Positions 5,692-12,664 of a stretch of DNA of 14,463 bases are shown here, piece by piece (within the stretch, counting starts at the first letter, position 1; every line of letters starts with the position of its first letter). The notes under the pieces are model-generated. The model was not told where the DNA came from. It was given only the letters and a program-made list of their open reading frames with translations, and ran no database searches. Source of the stretch: CAYOVG01 sp964407285 (GTDB lineage: Bacteria; Desulfobacterota; Syntrophobacteria; Syntrophobacterales; Syntrophobacteraceae); contig CAYOVG010000168.1 in NCBI GenBank assembly GCA_964407285.1, positions 1 through 14,463 on the forward strand, written 5' to 3'. The position numbers and the translations under genes were made by a program.

Positions 5692-8526
5692 CTATCCCAG
5701 TCCCGCCTCGTCCATCCGCCGCAAGGCTCCCTTCATGCGGTCCACGTCGAAAAAGGTAATGACTACCCCGTTCAACCGGCCTCGTGGCTCCACGTAAGGC
5801 ACGATTCGCGCCGAATACCAGCGGCCGTCCCGCGCGCGCATCTCCCGATCGATCGTCTTCTGTTCCACAAGCGCCCGCCTGACATCCTCAAGGAAGGAAT
5901 CATAGTCGAGGTTCGTGGAAATGTGCGTCAGGGAGCGCCCGATGTCCGCATCGATGAGGTTGATGAGCCCGGTAGCTTCCCGGGTGAAGCGCTGGACGTT
6001 GAGTTCCCTGTCCACGAAAAGAATGGCGACCCCGGTGGAATTCAACACATGGTTGATGGTGTCGTACGATTGGGAAAGCTCCACGATCTTCTCATGAAGT
6101 TCCGCATTGACCGTGGACAGCTCTTCATTGAGCGACTGCAGTTCCTCCCTGGACGACTCCAGTTCTTCGTTTGTGGATTGGAGTTCCTCATTGGACGATT
6201 GGAGTTCCTCGTTCACCGACTTGAGTTCCTCGTTGGAAGTTTCAAGTTCCTCCAGGGTGATCCGGTGGTCCTGCTGCAGTTTGGCTATCTCCCGTTCGAG
6301 TTCGCCCGTTCGCTGGGCGACGGCGTCCGGTCCGCAATCGCTCTTCTTCCTGTGCAGCCTCTTTTTCCTCGGCGGAGGGATTTCCTCGAAAAGAACGACG
6401 ATCATATTCTTGAGCGAGTCGGACTTTCCCAGGGGTTTCATCGTCAGGTTGAAATCCTGGAAATCGCCGTTGGTTTTGACCCGAAGCCCTTCCCTTCGAA
6501 CCGTTTCACCGGTGGCCGCAACCTTTCTCAATGCGGAGGCCAGTTCGAAGCGCAGCCCCTCCCGGGCCATATCGATGATATTGACGCTAATGCGTCCCGG
6601 AGCGGGTTCGAGATACTTCCCGGTGCGCCCGTGGATGAAGTTGATCTCGCCACGCCGGTTCACCACCACGCACGCAGGCGTGTGCATCTCCAGGAGAAGC
6701 TGCGTGGTGGCGTCGGCAAGGGCGGCGTCGTTGACTTCCGCCTGCGGCGGGCCCATTGGAGCGCGCTCCAAAGGCGCCGGCGGCGCCGTTCCTCCTGTCG
6801 GAAACTCGACGATGGGCTGCAGGGCGGGGCTCACGTCGACCCTTCGGTACATGCTCCACTTCTTATGGATGGGAGTGAAAAGATCGGTGAATTCCCCCAC
6901 CGTTTCCGAAGCTCCCAGGAAGAGGACCCCGCCCGGCCTCAGGGCGTAGTGGAAGAGCGGCAACGTCTTCTTCTGGGCCTTCGGCTCCAGGTAGATCAGG
7001 AGATTGCGGCACATCAGGAGATCGAGCCTGGAAAACGGAGGGTCCTTCAGAAGGTTGTGGGCGGCAAAAACGACAGGTTCCCGAATTTCCTTGCGGACAC
7101 GGTAGCTTGTATCCTCTTCCTCGAAGAAACGCTGTAATCTCCCGGGCGATACATCGGCGACGATATTCTCCGGGTAGAGCCCATCCCTGGCTTTCTCGAC
7201 GGCCGAATGGTCGAGATCGGTCCCGAAGGCCTGGATTTCCTTTGTGACGCCGATCTCCTCAAGGCATTCCATAACGAGCATCACGATGGAGTAGACTTCC
7301 TCGCCGGTCGCGCACCCGGCTGCCCACACTCGAAACGGTTCACTCGCCGGTCGGCGGGTCAAAAGGTCCGGCAGTATCTCCTTTTTCAGAAGGTCGAACG
7401 ATTCCGGGTCCCTGAAAAAACTCGTCACGCCGATCAGCAAGTCCTGGAAGAGGAACTCTATCTCGCCCGGATTGTGATGCAGGTAGTTCAGGTATTTCTG
7501 TGGACTGCCGATCCTGGTCACCACCATACGCCTCTGAATGCGCCGGATGAGGGTGCTCTTTTTGTAAGCGGAGAAGTCGTGGCCGATCCGGTTGCTGATG
7601 GTGGTGATGATCTTGGAGAGCGTGGAGGGGAAATCCTCCCGGGGTTCGGCCTCCTCCGGTTTCGGCATGCCGGCGTCGGTGGAGAAGCATTCGATGAGCC
7701 GCTCCGGCATTTCGGAGGGACGAAGGACGAAGTCGGCCAGGCTGGTTGCGACGGCGCTTTCGGGCATGCCCCTGTACATTGCGGATTCGATGCTTTGAAC
7801 GACCGTGACGCCGCCCTTTTCCTTGATCACGCGAAGGCCTTGCGCGCCGTCCGTACCCGTACCGGAAAGAATGACGCAGCATGCCTGTTCCCCGCCGGAT
7901 TCCGCCAGGGATTTGAAAAACGAATCGATGGGCAGCCGGGGCATCGAGTTGCGCTGCTGCTCCTTGAGCCTGAAGCGGTCGCCCTCGAGGACGAGGTCCC
8001 GGTTGGATGGGGGCAGGTATACGACATTGGGTTCGATGGTTATCCCGTCGCTCACCTCGGTGACCGGAATGTTCGCCCTGCGCCGGATGATGTCCGGAAG
8101 AAGGCTCGAACGGGCCGGGTCCGTGTGGGATACGATGATATAGGCCATTTCGCTGTCTTCGGGAACATTCTTGAAGAATTCCTCGAGGGCCTCGAGCCCT
8201 CCCGCCGAAGAGCCGATGCCGATGATGGGAAAGGTCCGTCTCCGGATGGATTCGGCATGGGACGGTCCACCGGCGCCGTCCGCCGCCGGGGCGGGCCCTC
8301 CCGGTTCGTCGGGCTCACTGTGTCCCTCTCGCGCTTGCCGCTCCTCGTGTCCGTTTTGTTCCGCCCGCCCGGCGGGCGCATCCAGCGGACCCAGTGGAGC
8401 ATCATGAGTCCGGGCATCCGGCGAAGCCCCGTCGCCGTCGCTCTGCTTCTTCTTTCGCGGCCTGCTCCGCCGATTGGCGGGAATTTGTCCTTCAGGTTTC
8501 GATCCCTGCTTATCTTCGTCAGCCAT
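5692..8526 (-). CDS. CheB-CheR-PAS fusion signalling protein
   Basis: From the ATG at 8526 the protein has 944 residues; an in-frame GTG at 8565 would add 13, and neither has a clear ribosome site. Order: a charged, probably disordered N-terminus (1-95); CheB methylesterase (about 98-280) with Ser107 (GSSAGG), His134 (VSHTDP) and Asp226 (GTGTDGAQGL); CheR methyltransferase (about 297-562) with the SAM motif AAGCATGEE and the CRNLLIYL segment; a PAS-like domain (about 598-717); a coiled coil (about 734-822) of heptads such as NEELQSTNEELESSREELQS, visible in DNA as 21-bp near-repeats at 6100-6260; and a C-terminal PAS (about 823-929). No kinase or receiver domain follows. CheR adds and CheB removes methyl groups on receptor glutamates, so this fusion could run both directions of a methylation cycle. 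Proteins of this type are often partnered with PAS kinases, which flank it here. Its targets are unknown. Confidence 0.92.
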   Translation of the reverse strand: MADEDKQGSKPEGQIPANRRSRPRKKKQSDGDGASPDARTHDAPLGPLDAPAGRAEQNGHEERQAREGHSEPDEPGGPAPAADGAGGPSHAESIRRRTFPIIGIGSSAGGLEALEEFFKNVPEDSEMAYIIVSHTDPARSSLLPDIIRRRANIPVTEVSDGITIEPNVVYLPPSNRDLVLEGDRFRLKEQQRNSMPRLPIDSFFKSLAESGGEQACCVILSGTGTDGAQGLRVIKEKGGVTVVQSIESAMYRGMPESAVATSLADFVLRPSEMPERLIECFSTDAGMPKPEEAEPREDFPSTLSKIITTISNRIGHDFSAYKKSTLIRRIQRRMVVTRIGSPQKYLNYLHHNPGEIEFLFQDLLIGVTSFFRDPESFDLLKKEILPDLLTRRPASEPFRVWAAGCATGEEVYSIVMLVMECLEEIGVTKEIQAFGTDLDHSAVEKARDGLYPENIVADVSPGRLQRFFEEEDTSYRVRKEIREPVVFAAHNLLKDPPFSRLDLLMCRNLLIYLEPKAQKKTLPLFHYALRPGGVLFLGASETVGEFTDLFTPIHKKWSMYRRVDVSPALQPIVEFPTGGTAPPAPLERAPMGPPQAEVNDAALADATTQLLLEMHTPACVVVNRRGEINFIHGRTGKYLEPAPGRISVNIIDMAREGLRFELASALRKVAATGETVRREGLRVKTNGDFQDFNLTMKPLGKSDSLKNMIVVLFEEIPPPRKKRLHRKKSDCGPDAVAQRTGELEREIAKLQQDHRITLEELETSNEELKSVNEELQSSNEELQSTNEELESSREELQSLNEELSTVNAELHEKIVELSQSYDTINHVLNSTGVAILFVDRELNVQRFTREATGLINLIDADIGRSLTHISTNLDYDSFLEDVRRALVEQKTIDREMRARDGRWYSARIVPYVEPRGRLNGVVITFFDVDRMKGALRRMDEAGLG

Positions 8527-8588
8527 TCCTTTACCCCGTTCACTCGATTCAGGTATGCGACCCACGAGAACCCGACACAGTCCAACTT

Positions 8589-8597
8589 AGTATATCA
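8589..8597 (-). promoter_or_regulatory. Candidate extended -10 promoter for the CheB-CheR fusion
   Basis: The minus strand reads TGATATACT, an extended -10 element (TGn followed by TATACT, five of six consensus bases). Transcription would start near 8582, about 56 bases before the ATG at 8526 and about 17 before the GTG at 8565. No good -35 hexamer is present at the usual distance, which fits an extended -10 promoter. Confidence 0.35.
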
Positions 8598-8716
8598 GTA
8601 CAATAGCATAATGGATAGTCGGGACCTGCACAAGGAATCGCAAGCGCCGGAGTGCGGGAAGAACAAACGAAAACAGCCATGATTCCCGGCGCCGGTACTG
8701 CCATGAGTGAGGGAGC

Positions 8717-8746
8717 GCCGGGTGGGAAGTCGGTTTCCCACCCGGC
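8717..8746. repeat. Perfect 12-bp GC-rich stem-loop
   Basis: GCCGGGTGGGAA (8717-8728) and TTCCCACCCGGC (8735-8746) pair perfectly around the loop GTCGGT. No run of T follows on either strand, so it is not a standard intrinsic terminator. It resembles dispersed REP-like intergenic hairpins, but only one copy is seen in this window. It lies between divergent genes, where a terminator would have no obvious gene to end. Confidence 0.75.
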
Positions 8747-8809
8747 TGAGTCAAGGAGGAGAGAGAACAAGCTAAAAGCTTTAGAAGAGCGGTTCCTGAA
8801 ATACATGAT

Positions 8810-8828
8810 AATGCATATGCATTAATGC
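8810..8828. promoter_or_regulatory. Overlapping AT-rich palindromes, possible operator
   Basis: AATGCATATGCATT (8810-8823) is a perfect 14-bp palindrome and overlaps a second one, GCATTAATGC (8819-8828). In a GC-rich genome such a site stands out as a possible dimeric-regulator binding site. It lies about 240 bases before the DUF169 start and about 280 before the CheB-CheR start, so the gene it would control is uncertain. Confidence 0.35.
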
Positions 8829-9066
8829 GAAATACGTAAATGGCTGTATTATCGGCGCGGAATACACCCTATTGTCGCATGGGGCGTAAAAATGGGGCCG
8901 TACGATTCCCCGAGCAGGGTTTCTCCTTAACGAACAGGGCTTTTGATGGTAGGATTACCGGACCGGCAGGGTCTACGCGCTGTCGTGTTTTTGGGGGTTC
9001 TTTTCGAATTTTTCGTGCTTTTCGTGGTGGAAAATTGCCCGCGAAAGAGAAGGGTGTGAGGATAGC

Positions 9067-9948
9067 ATGGCGGCAAGACTCGCTCAACTGTACTCGAGGA
9101 TGGTGAAGGCTCTCGGGGTCGAAGGCATTGCCCCGTCCCTGTCCGCCGTCAGGTTCTTCAAGAAGGACGAACGCATTCCCGGGCATGTACTGGGATACCT
9201 TCCCGGCAGCCTTACTCTTACTTCCTGCCAGGCCGCCAGGCAGTCGTCCCTCGGAGACCCCGTCCTCCTTACGCTCGAAAACATCGGCTGCGTCGCCGCC
9301 GCCGTCAGTCTCGGACTGGTCGATCGGAACCGGGAGGAGCCGCTCCCCGGGCCCCGTATCTACACGGAGGTCATGCGCGAACAGTCCCGGCTGGGAACAT
9401 CCTTCAAGCCGCCCTCGCCGAAAGACTTTACGGATGGTTCCGTTTATGCCTGCAGGGATGCCGGGCGTTTCGACTTCTGCATGTTCGGAGAGGACGATAG
9501 CGGCAGGTTCAAGGATAAGGAAACCGCGAAACGGGCGGTTGCCGAAATGGCTGCCATACAGCCTCCGGTGATGCAGGGGGTTTTCTTCTACCCGGCGGAT
9601 TTCGAGATCGAAGGCGTGGAGCTGGTCCCCGATGTGGTCGTTCTTTCCGTGCGCCCCGTGGAACTGACCCGGATCGTCCAGGCCTGGCAGTACAACACGG
9701 GGAAGAGAGTGACGGCTTCGATGGGAGGTCTCAGGGCGGTTTCCTCGGACCTGCTCGCCCGGCCCTACGTGACCGGTGAGCTGAACGTATCGGGCTACTG
9801 CCTGGGAGCGCGGCTCATAGCGAAATTCGAAGCGGACCGGTTGGGAGTCGGCATGCCCTTCCATGTTTTTGAAACCATCGTGCGGGGAATGGAGGATTCG
9901 GCTACCGGTTACCCGTTCCGCCTCTATCCCGGCGCCTCGGGACTATGA
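9067..9948 (+). CDS. DUF169 family protein
   Basis: The protein has 293 residues and no signal peptide or membrane segment. It fits the uncharacterised DUF169 family (COG2043): VLLTLENIGCVAAAVSLGL near residues 66-84, PDVVVLSVRPVELTRIVQAW near 188-207, and a C-terminal SMGGLRAVSSDLLARPYVTG followed by a GVGMPFHVFE segment near 260-269. The family is frequent in anaerobes and archaea and has no established function. Cysteines at 54, 75, 129, 138 and 245 are visible; C75 lies in the conserved family block and might bind metal or carry sulfur, which is only inference. The start is supported by GAGGA four bases upstream. Its TGA is followed after 33 bases, in the same frame, by the sulfur-carrier/desulfurase fusion, so the two are probably co-transcribed and may act together. 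Confidence 0.8.
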   Translation: MAARLAQLYSRMVKALGVEGIAPSLSAVRFFKKDERIPGHVLGYLPGSLTLTSCQAARQSSLGDPVLLTLENIGCVAAAVSLGLVDRNREEPLPGPRIYTEVMREQSRLGTSFKPPSPKDFTDGSVYACRDAGRFDFCMFGEDDSGRFKDKETAKRAVAEMAAIQPPVMQGVFFYPADFEIEGVELVPDVVVLSVRPVELTRIVQAWQYNTGKRVTASMGGLRAVSSDLLARPYVTGELNVSGYCLGARLIAKFEADRLGVGMPFHVFETIVRGMEDSATGYPFRLYPGASGL

Positions 9949-9981
9949 CGGCCTCTTTACCACCGGCAGACGAAGAACAGC

Positions 9982-11409
9982 ATGGACAATTATTCGAAAA
10001 CGTTGATTCGTGGCATGGCCCTGGCCACGGACACGGCGCTCACGGATGCGCACATGAAGGTCCTGGAATACGCTTATCGCTATTTCAGGGAGCATGGCGT
10101 CGGGCCGCTCTACCAGAACATATGGAAGCACACGGGCGTGGCCGGGGAAGATATCGACAGGCTGTTTCCCCATGGGCTCGGCTCCGTCTATGCCTGGATT
10201 GGCATTCCCGTGCAATCGACGCAAGGCGGCTGCAAGCCGATGGCCGCAGTCCATGTGGAGGACCGCAGGGAAGTCTACCTGGACCATAACGCCACCACGC
10301 CCCTTCGCCCCGAAGTCGTGAATTGCCTGGTGGACCATTACCGGAATCCGCTCGCTTTCGGCAATCCAAGCAGCAGCAGCGTTTTGGGCCGGGAGGCCCA
10401 CGAGGCGGTCCGGAAGGCGCGCATGCGGATAAGCCGGCGCCTGGGGGTGGAGCCCGGGCGCATCGTCTTTACCGGGAGCGGTTCGGAGGCGAACAACCTG
10501 GCGATAAAGGGCGTCGCGTTGCGCCACATGGAGAAGAAGGGCCATATCGTAAGCAGCCGCATGGAACACCCTTCCGTCCTGAGGACCCTGGACTATTTGT
10601 CGACGTTGGGGTTCGAGGTGGATTGGGCGGAAGCGGACGGAGAGGGGACGGCGCTTCCGGAGTCCGTGCGCGACAAAATACGGTCCGATACGATCCTGGT
10701 GTGCGTCATGGCCGCCAATAACGAAATCGGGACCATCAACCCGCTGGAGGAGATCGGCTCGATTTGCAGGGACGCCGGCGTGCCCTTCATGGTCGATGCC
10801 GTGCAGGGATTCGGCAAGATTCCCCTGAATCCTGAGAAGTCCGGCATCTCGTTGCTGTCCGTTTCCGGGCACAAGATATATGCTCCCAAGGGCGTGGGAG
10901 CGTTGTACGCGAGCGACGCCGTATCCCTCGTTCCGCTCGTCCATGGAGGCGGCCAGGAATCCGGGTTGCGGGCGGGGACCGAAAACGTCGGCTCCATCGT
11001 CGCTTTCGGGCTTGCGGCCGATTTGAGCCATGGTGAAATGGAAAAGGAAAACCGCCGGCTGCGGGACCTCAGGGACTATTTCCTCGATGGGTTGAAAAGC
11101 ATCGTTCCCGGAATCATCGTCAACGGCTCGATGACCAACCGCCTGCCGAACAACCTGAGCGTCGGATTTCCCGGCGTGGACGGGGGCTCCTTGCTGCTCA
11201 GCCTGAACCACATTGGGGTCTACGTTTCCTCCGGTTCCGCGTGCAGCGCCGGTTCCCCCGACGCCTCGCACGTGCTCAAGGCCATCGGCGTGGACACGAA
11301 GCGTTACGGGGTTTTGCGGTTCAGCCTCGGCCTCGCCACGCGCAGGGATGATCTGGATTATGTGCTCAAGTACCTGCCGTCCATCGTGGACGGCCTTCGG
11401 AACAGGTAG
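9982..11409 (+). CDS. TusE/DsrC-like sulfur carrier fused to cysteine desulfurase
   Basis: The protein has 475 residues with two parts. Residues about 1-86 look like a shortened DsrC/TusE domain: LTDAHMKVLEYAYRYFREHG matches the family's LTEEHWxVINFLRDYYxxYG, then GPLYQNIWKHTG, IDRLFPHG (family ELFPGGP) and a flexible arm with GIP ending in Cys84. After about 12 linker residues comes a complete class I NifS/IscS desulfurase (about 96-473): YLDHNATTPLRPEV, His196 in MEHPSVL, Asp272 and Gln275 in VDAVQGFGK, PLP lysine Lys298 in SVSGHKIYAPKG, RAGTEN, and catalytic Cys421 in SSGSACSAGSPDASHVL. Class I enzymes take sulfur from cysteine as a persulfide; TusE/DsrC proteins carry sulfur on the terminal cysteine. 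The fusion suggests transfer from Cys421 to Cys84. The second DsrC cysteine is absent (Tyr70). ATG 9982 is the only start after the upstream in-frame TGA; its ribosome site is weak. The acceptor is unknown. Confidence 0.88.
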   Translation: MDNYSKTLIRGMALATDTALTDAHMKVLEYAYRYFREHGVGPLYQNIWKHTGVAGEDIDRLFPHGLGSVYAWIGIPVQSTQGGCKPMAAVHVEDRREVYLDHNATTPLRPEVVNCLVDHYRNPLAFGNPSSSSVLGREAHEAVRKARMRISRRLGVEPGRIVFTGSGSEANNLAIKGVALRHMEKKGHIVSSRMEHPSVLRTLDYLSTLGFEVDWAEADGEGTALPESVRDKIRSDTILVCVMAANNEIGTINPLEEIGSICRDAGVPFMVDAVQGFGKIPLNPEKSGISLLSVSGHKIYAPKGVGALYASDAVSLVPLVHGGGQESGLRAGTENVGSIVAFGLAADLSHGEMEKENRRLRDLRDYFLDGLKSIVPGIIVNGSMTNRLPNNLSVGFPGVDGGSLLLSLNHIGVYVSSGSACSAGSPDASHVLKAIGVDTKRYGVLRFSLGLATRRDDLDYVLKYLPSIVDGLRNR

Positions 11410-11444
11410 CGGCGTCGGGAGGGCGGCCGGAGCATGTGCGCCGC

Positions 11445-12284
11445 CTACTTCGACCTCAGGAAATCCTCGATTCCCTCGCTTCCCGTGCTGCCGATGTTGC
11501 CCGGGCTCCTGAACGCGAACGTGATGCTGATTCTCCGGTTTATCGGATCGGCGGGCCTGTCCTGGTCCAGCGGGATGGTGTCCGCATACCCCAATACCAG
11601 CGCGAACCTGGCCGGATTGATACCGTTGCCCTCGAGTTCCTTCCTGGCCGCGCAGGCCCTCGCCGTGGAGAGCTCCCACTTCATGTTCTGTTCCGCCGGT
11701 ACGCGGGACCTGTCGGTATGGCCCTCGACGACTATCGCTGTGGGCAGGTCTTTGGTCAGCTCCGCGATGAGGCGGATGATCTTTTTCCCGTTTTCATTGA
11801 TCTGGGCGCTCCCCGGCGGGAACATCTCCCTTCCCTCTTTGTCGATGATGTGAATCAGCACTCCGTTCTTGTCGGTAATGACTATCACCTGGTCCTGGAG
11901 GGCCGGAAACTCGGCTTCGATGGCGGATTTCAGAAGGCCCTTCAGATCGTCCGGGCTGATCCCCTTGCTCGGCCTGGCGTCTTCCTTGCTCACCAGCCCT
12001 CCGCCCTGGTCCGCGCTTTCGCCCTTGGCGATGTCTTTGCCGTCTTCAAAGAAAAAGGACTTGCCGCCCTTCTGGAAAAGGCTGAACGATTTGAAATATA
12101 CCGAAAGAACGGCTTTTTTCTCCTGGGGCACCATGTTGATGAGCCACATGAGCAGAAAAAAGGCCATCATGGCGGTGACGAAATCGGCGTAGGCCACCTT
12201 CCAGCTTCCCCCGTGGTGGCCGCCGTGATGCCTCTTCTTGGTAATGATGATAACTTTCCGTTTTTCCTTGTCTTTGTTAGCCAT
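11445..12284 (-). CDS. MotB-type flagellar stator protein
   Basis: The protein has 279 residues from the ATG at 12284; a TTG seven codons upstream is less likely. The basic, His/Gly-rich N-terminus (RHHGGHHGGSWKV) leads into one transmembrane helix (about 30-51, AYADFVTAMMAFFLLMWLIN) containing Asp34, the equivalent of the proton-binding Asp32 of E. coli MotB. A plug and linker region (about 52-135) follows, then an OmpA/MotB peptidoglycan-binding domain (about 140-255) with VEGHTD (186-191), WELSTARA and NRRISI. MotB with MotA forms the ion-conducting stator that drives the flagellum. No motA lies upstream on the same strand; the upstream neighbour is a divergent secreted-protein gene. Other possibilities are a gliding or Tol-like motor partner, but WKVAYADFVTAMMAFFLLMW is close to true MotB. 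It converges with the desulfurase fusion, 35 bases between stops. Confidence 0.88.
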   Translation of the reverse strand: MANKDKEKRKVIIITKKRHHGGHHGGSWKVAYADFVTAMMAFFLLMWLINMVPQEKKAVLSVYFKSFSLFQKGGKSFFFEDGKDIAKGESADQGGGLVSKEDARPSKGISPDDLKGLLKSAIEAEFPALQDQVIVITDKNGVLIHIIDKEGREMFPPGSAQINENGKKIIRLIAELTKDLPTAIVVEGHTDRSRVPAEQNMKWELSTARACAARKELEGNGINPARFALVLGYADTIPLDQDRPADPINRRISITFAFRSPGNIGSTGSEGIEDFLRSK

Positions 12285-12482
12285 TACCGCCGCTTCCACC
12301 TGCAATGGTCGAGGAAAGGGACCGTTCGCTGAAATGGTTCCGGATTTCGAATAAAGGGATTACGATTGCATTCTAGATTTTATCGATCCGATAATCAAAG
12401 GGAAATCGCGCCGGTGGAGGGTGAAAATCCGGCGGGGTCCGCGCTTTTCGCCGTACGGGTAGCGAGTGAGCCATTTCATTAT

Positions 12483-12510
12483 TTGCTTCGGCGTGGCGCC
12501 GTGGTATCCT
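12483..12510 (+). promoter_or_regulatory. Candidate promoter for the secreted-protein gene
   Basis: TTGCTT (12483-12488) and TATCCT (12505-12510) are spaced by 16 bases, each partly matching the sigma70 consensus. Transcription from here would give a leader of about 145 bases that contains the nested inverted repeat at 12560-12607. Confidence 0.25.
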
Positions 12511-12559
12511 AGTCGGATCTTTCAGGTGCGTGGCGTTTGATGATCGTCCGAAGTGGGGA

Positions 12560-12607
12560 GACCGGCCCGGAGCGGGAGTATGTCCCGGTTTCGGGAAGCG
12601 GCCGGTC
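12560..12607 (+). other. Nested inverted repeat in leader region
   Basis: GACCGGCC (12560-12567) pairs perfectly with GGCCGGTC (12600-12607). Inside the 32-base interval CGGGA (12573-12577) pairs with TCCCG (12583-12587), and an alternative CCCG/CGGG pairing competes with it. The arrangement could form a branched RNA leader about 60 bases before the start codon. It matches no riboswitch class I know and could equally be a protein-binding site. Confidence 0.35.
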
Positions 12608-12664
12608 GGGACATCGACATTGAGTACACTGTAAAACGGCCTATTGCATAGGGATGGGTTCGGA

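Larger units (their letters stand above)
8527..9066. other. Intergenic region between CheB-CheR fusion and DUF169 gene
   Basis: About 540 bases separate two divergently transcribed genes. The region holds a candidate extended -10 promoter for the CheB-CheR gene (8589-8597), a perfect 12-bp stem-loop (8717-8746) and overlapping AT-rich palindromes (8810-8828). The segment is more AT-rich than its neighbours around 8750-8860. A short open frame at 8840-9106 overlaps the DUF169 start, has no recognisable domain and is not called. The DUF169 gene has GAGGA at 9058-9062, four bases before its ATG. Confidence 0.6.
12285..12664. other. Intergenic region with a candidate structured leader
   Basis: These 380 bases lie between divergent genes. 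No convincing ORF is present; an open frame on the minus strand at 12373-12813 overlaps the secreted-protein gene and shows no recognisable domain. A possible promoter reads TTGCTT (12483-12488), 16 bases, TATCCT (12505-12510) toward the secreted-protein gene. Downstream lies a nested inverted repeat (12560-12607). No motA remnant was recognised upstream of the stator gene. Confidence 0.5.

Noticed and set aside
5923..7137. Open frame of 404 codons on the plus strand
   Set aside because: Its repetitive pattern is the reverse complement of the heptad coil in the CheB-CheR fusion.
7207..8682. Open frame of 491 codons on the plus strand
   Set aside because: Antisense of the CheB and CheR domains of the fusion gene; no recognisable product.
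8717..8746. Hairpin as an intrinsic terminator
   Set aside because: No T-tract on either side and no gene ending nearby on either strand.
9946..9948. UGA at the end of the DUF169 gene as a selenocysteine codon joining it to the next gene
   Set aside because: The DUF169 domain appears complete before the stop, the spacer shows no evident SECIS hairpin, and the next gene begins with its own ATG. Ordinary termination is simpler; read-through remains a minor possibility.
11422..11445. GGCGGC/GCCGCC stem between the desulfurase fusion and motB as a bidirectional terminator
   Set aside because: Only 6 bp with a 12-base loop and no T-tract, overlapping the motB stop codon; expected by chance in GC-rich sequence.
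9943..11679. Open frame of 578 codons on the minus strand
   Set aside because: It is the antisense of the carrier-desulfurase fusion and part of motB; it has no domain and low-complexity Arg/His/Gly composition typical of shadows in GC-rich genes.
11436..12332. Open frame of 298 codons on the plus strand
   Set aside because: Antisense of motB, which has an unmistakable transmembrane Asp motif and OmpA domain.
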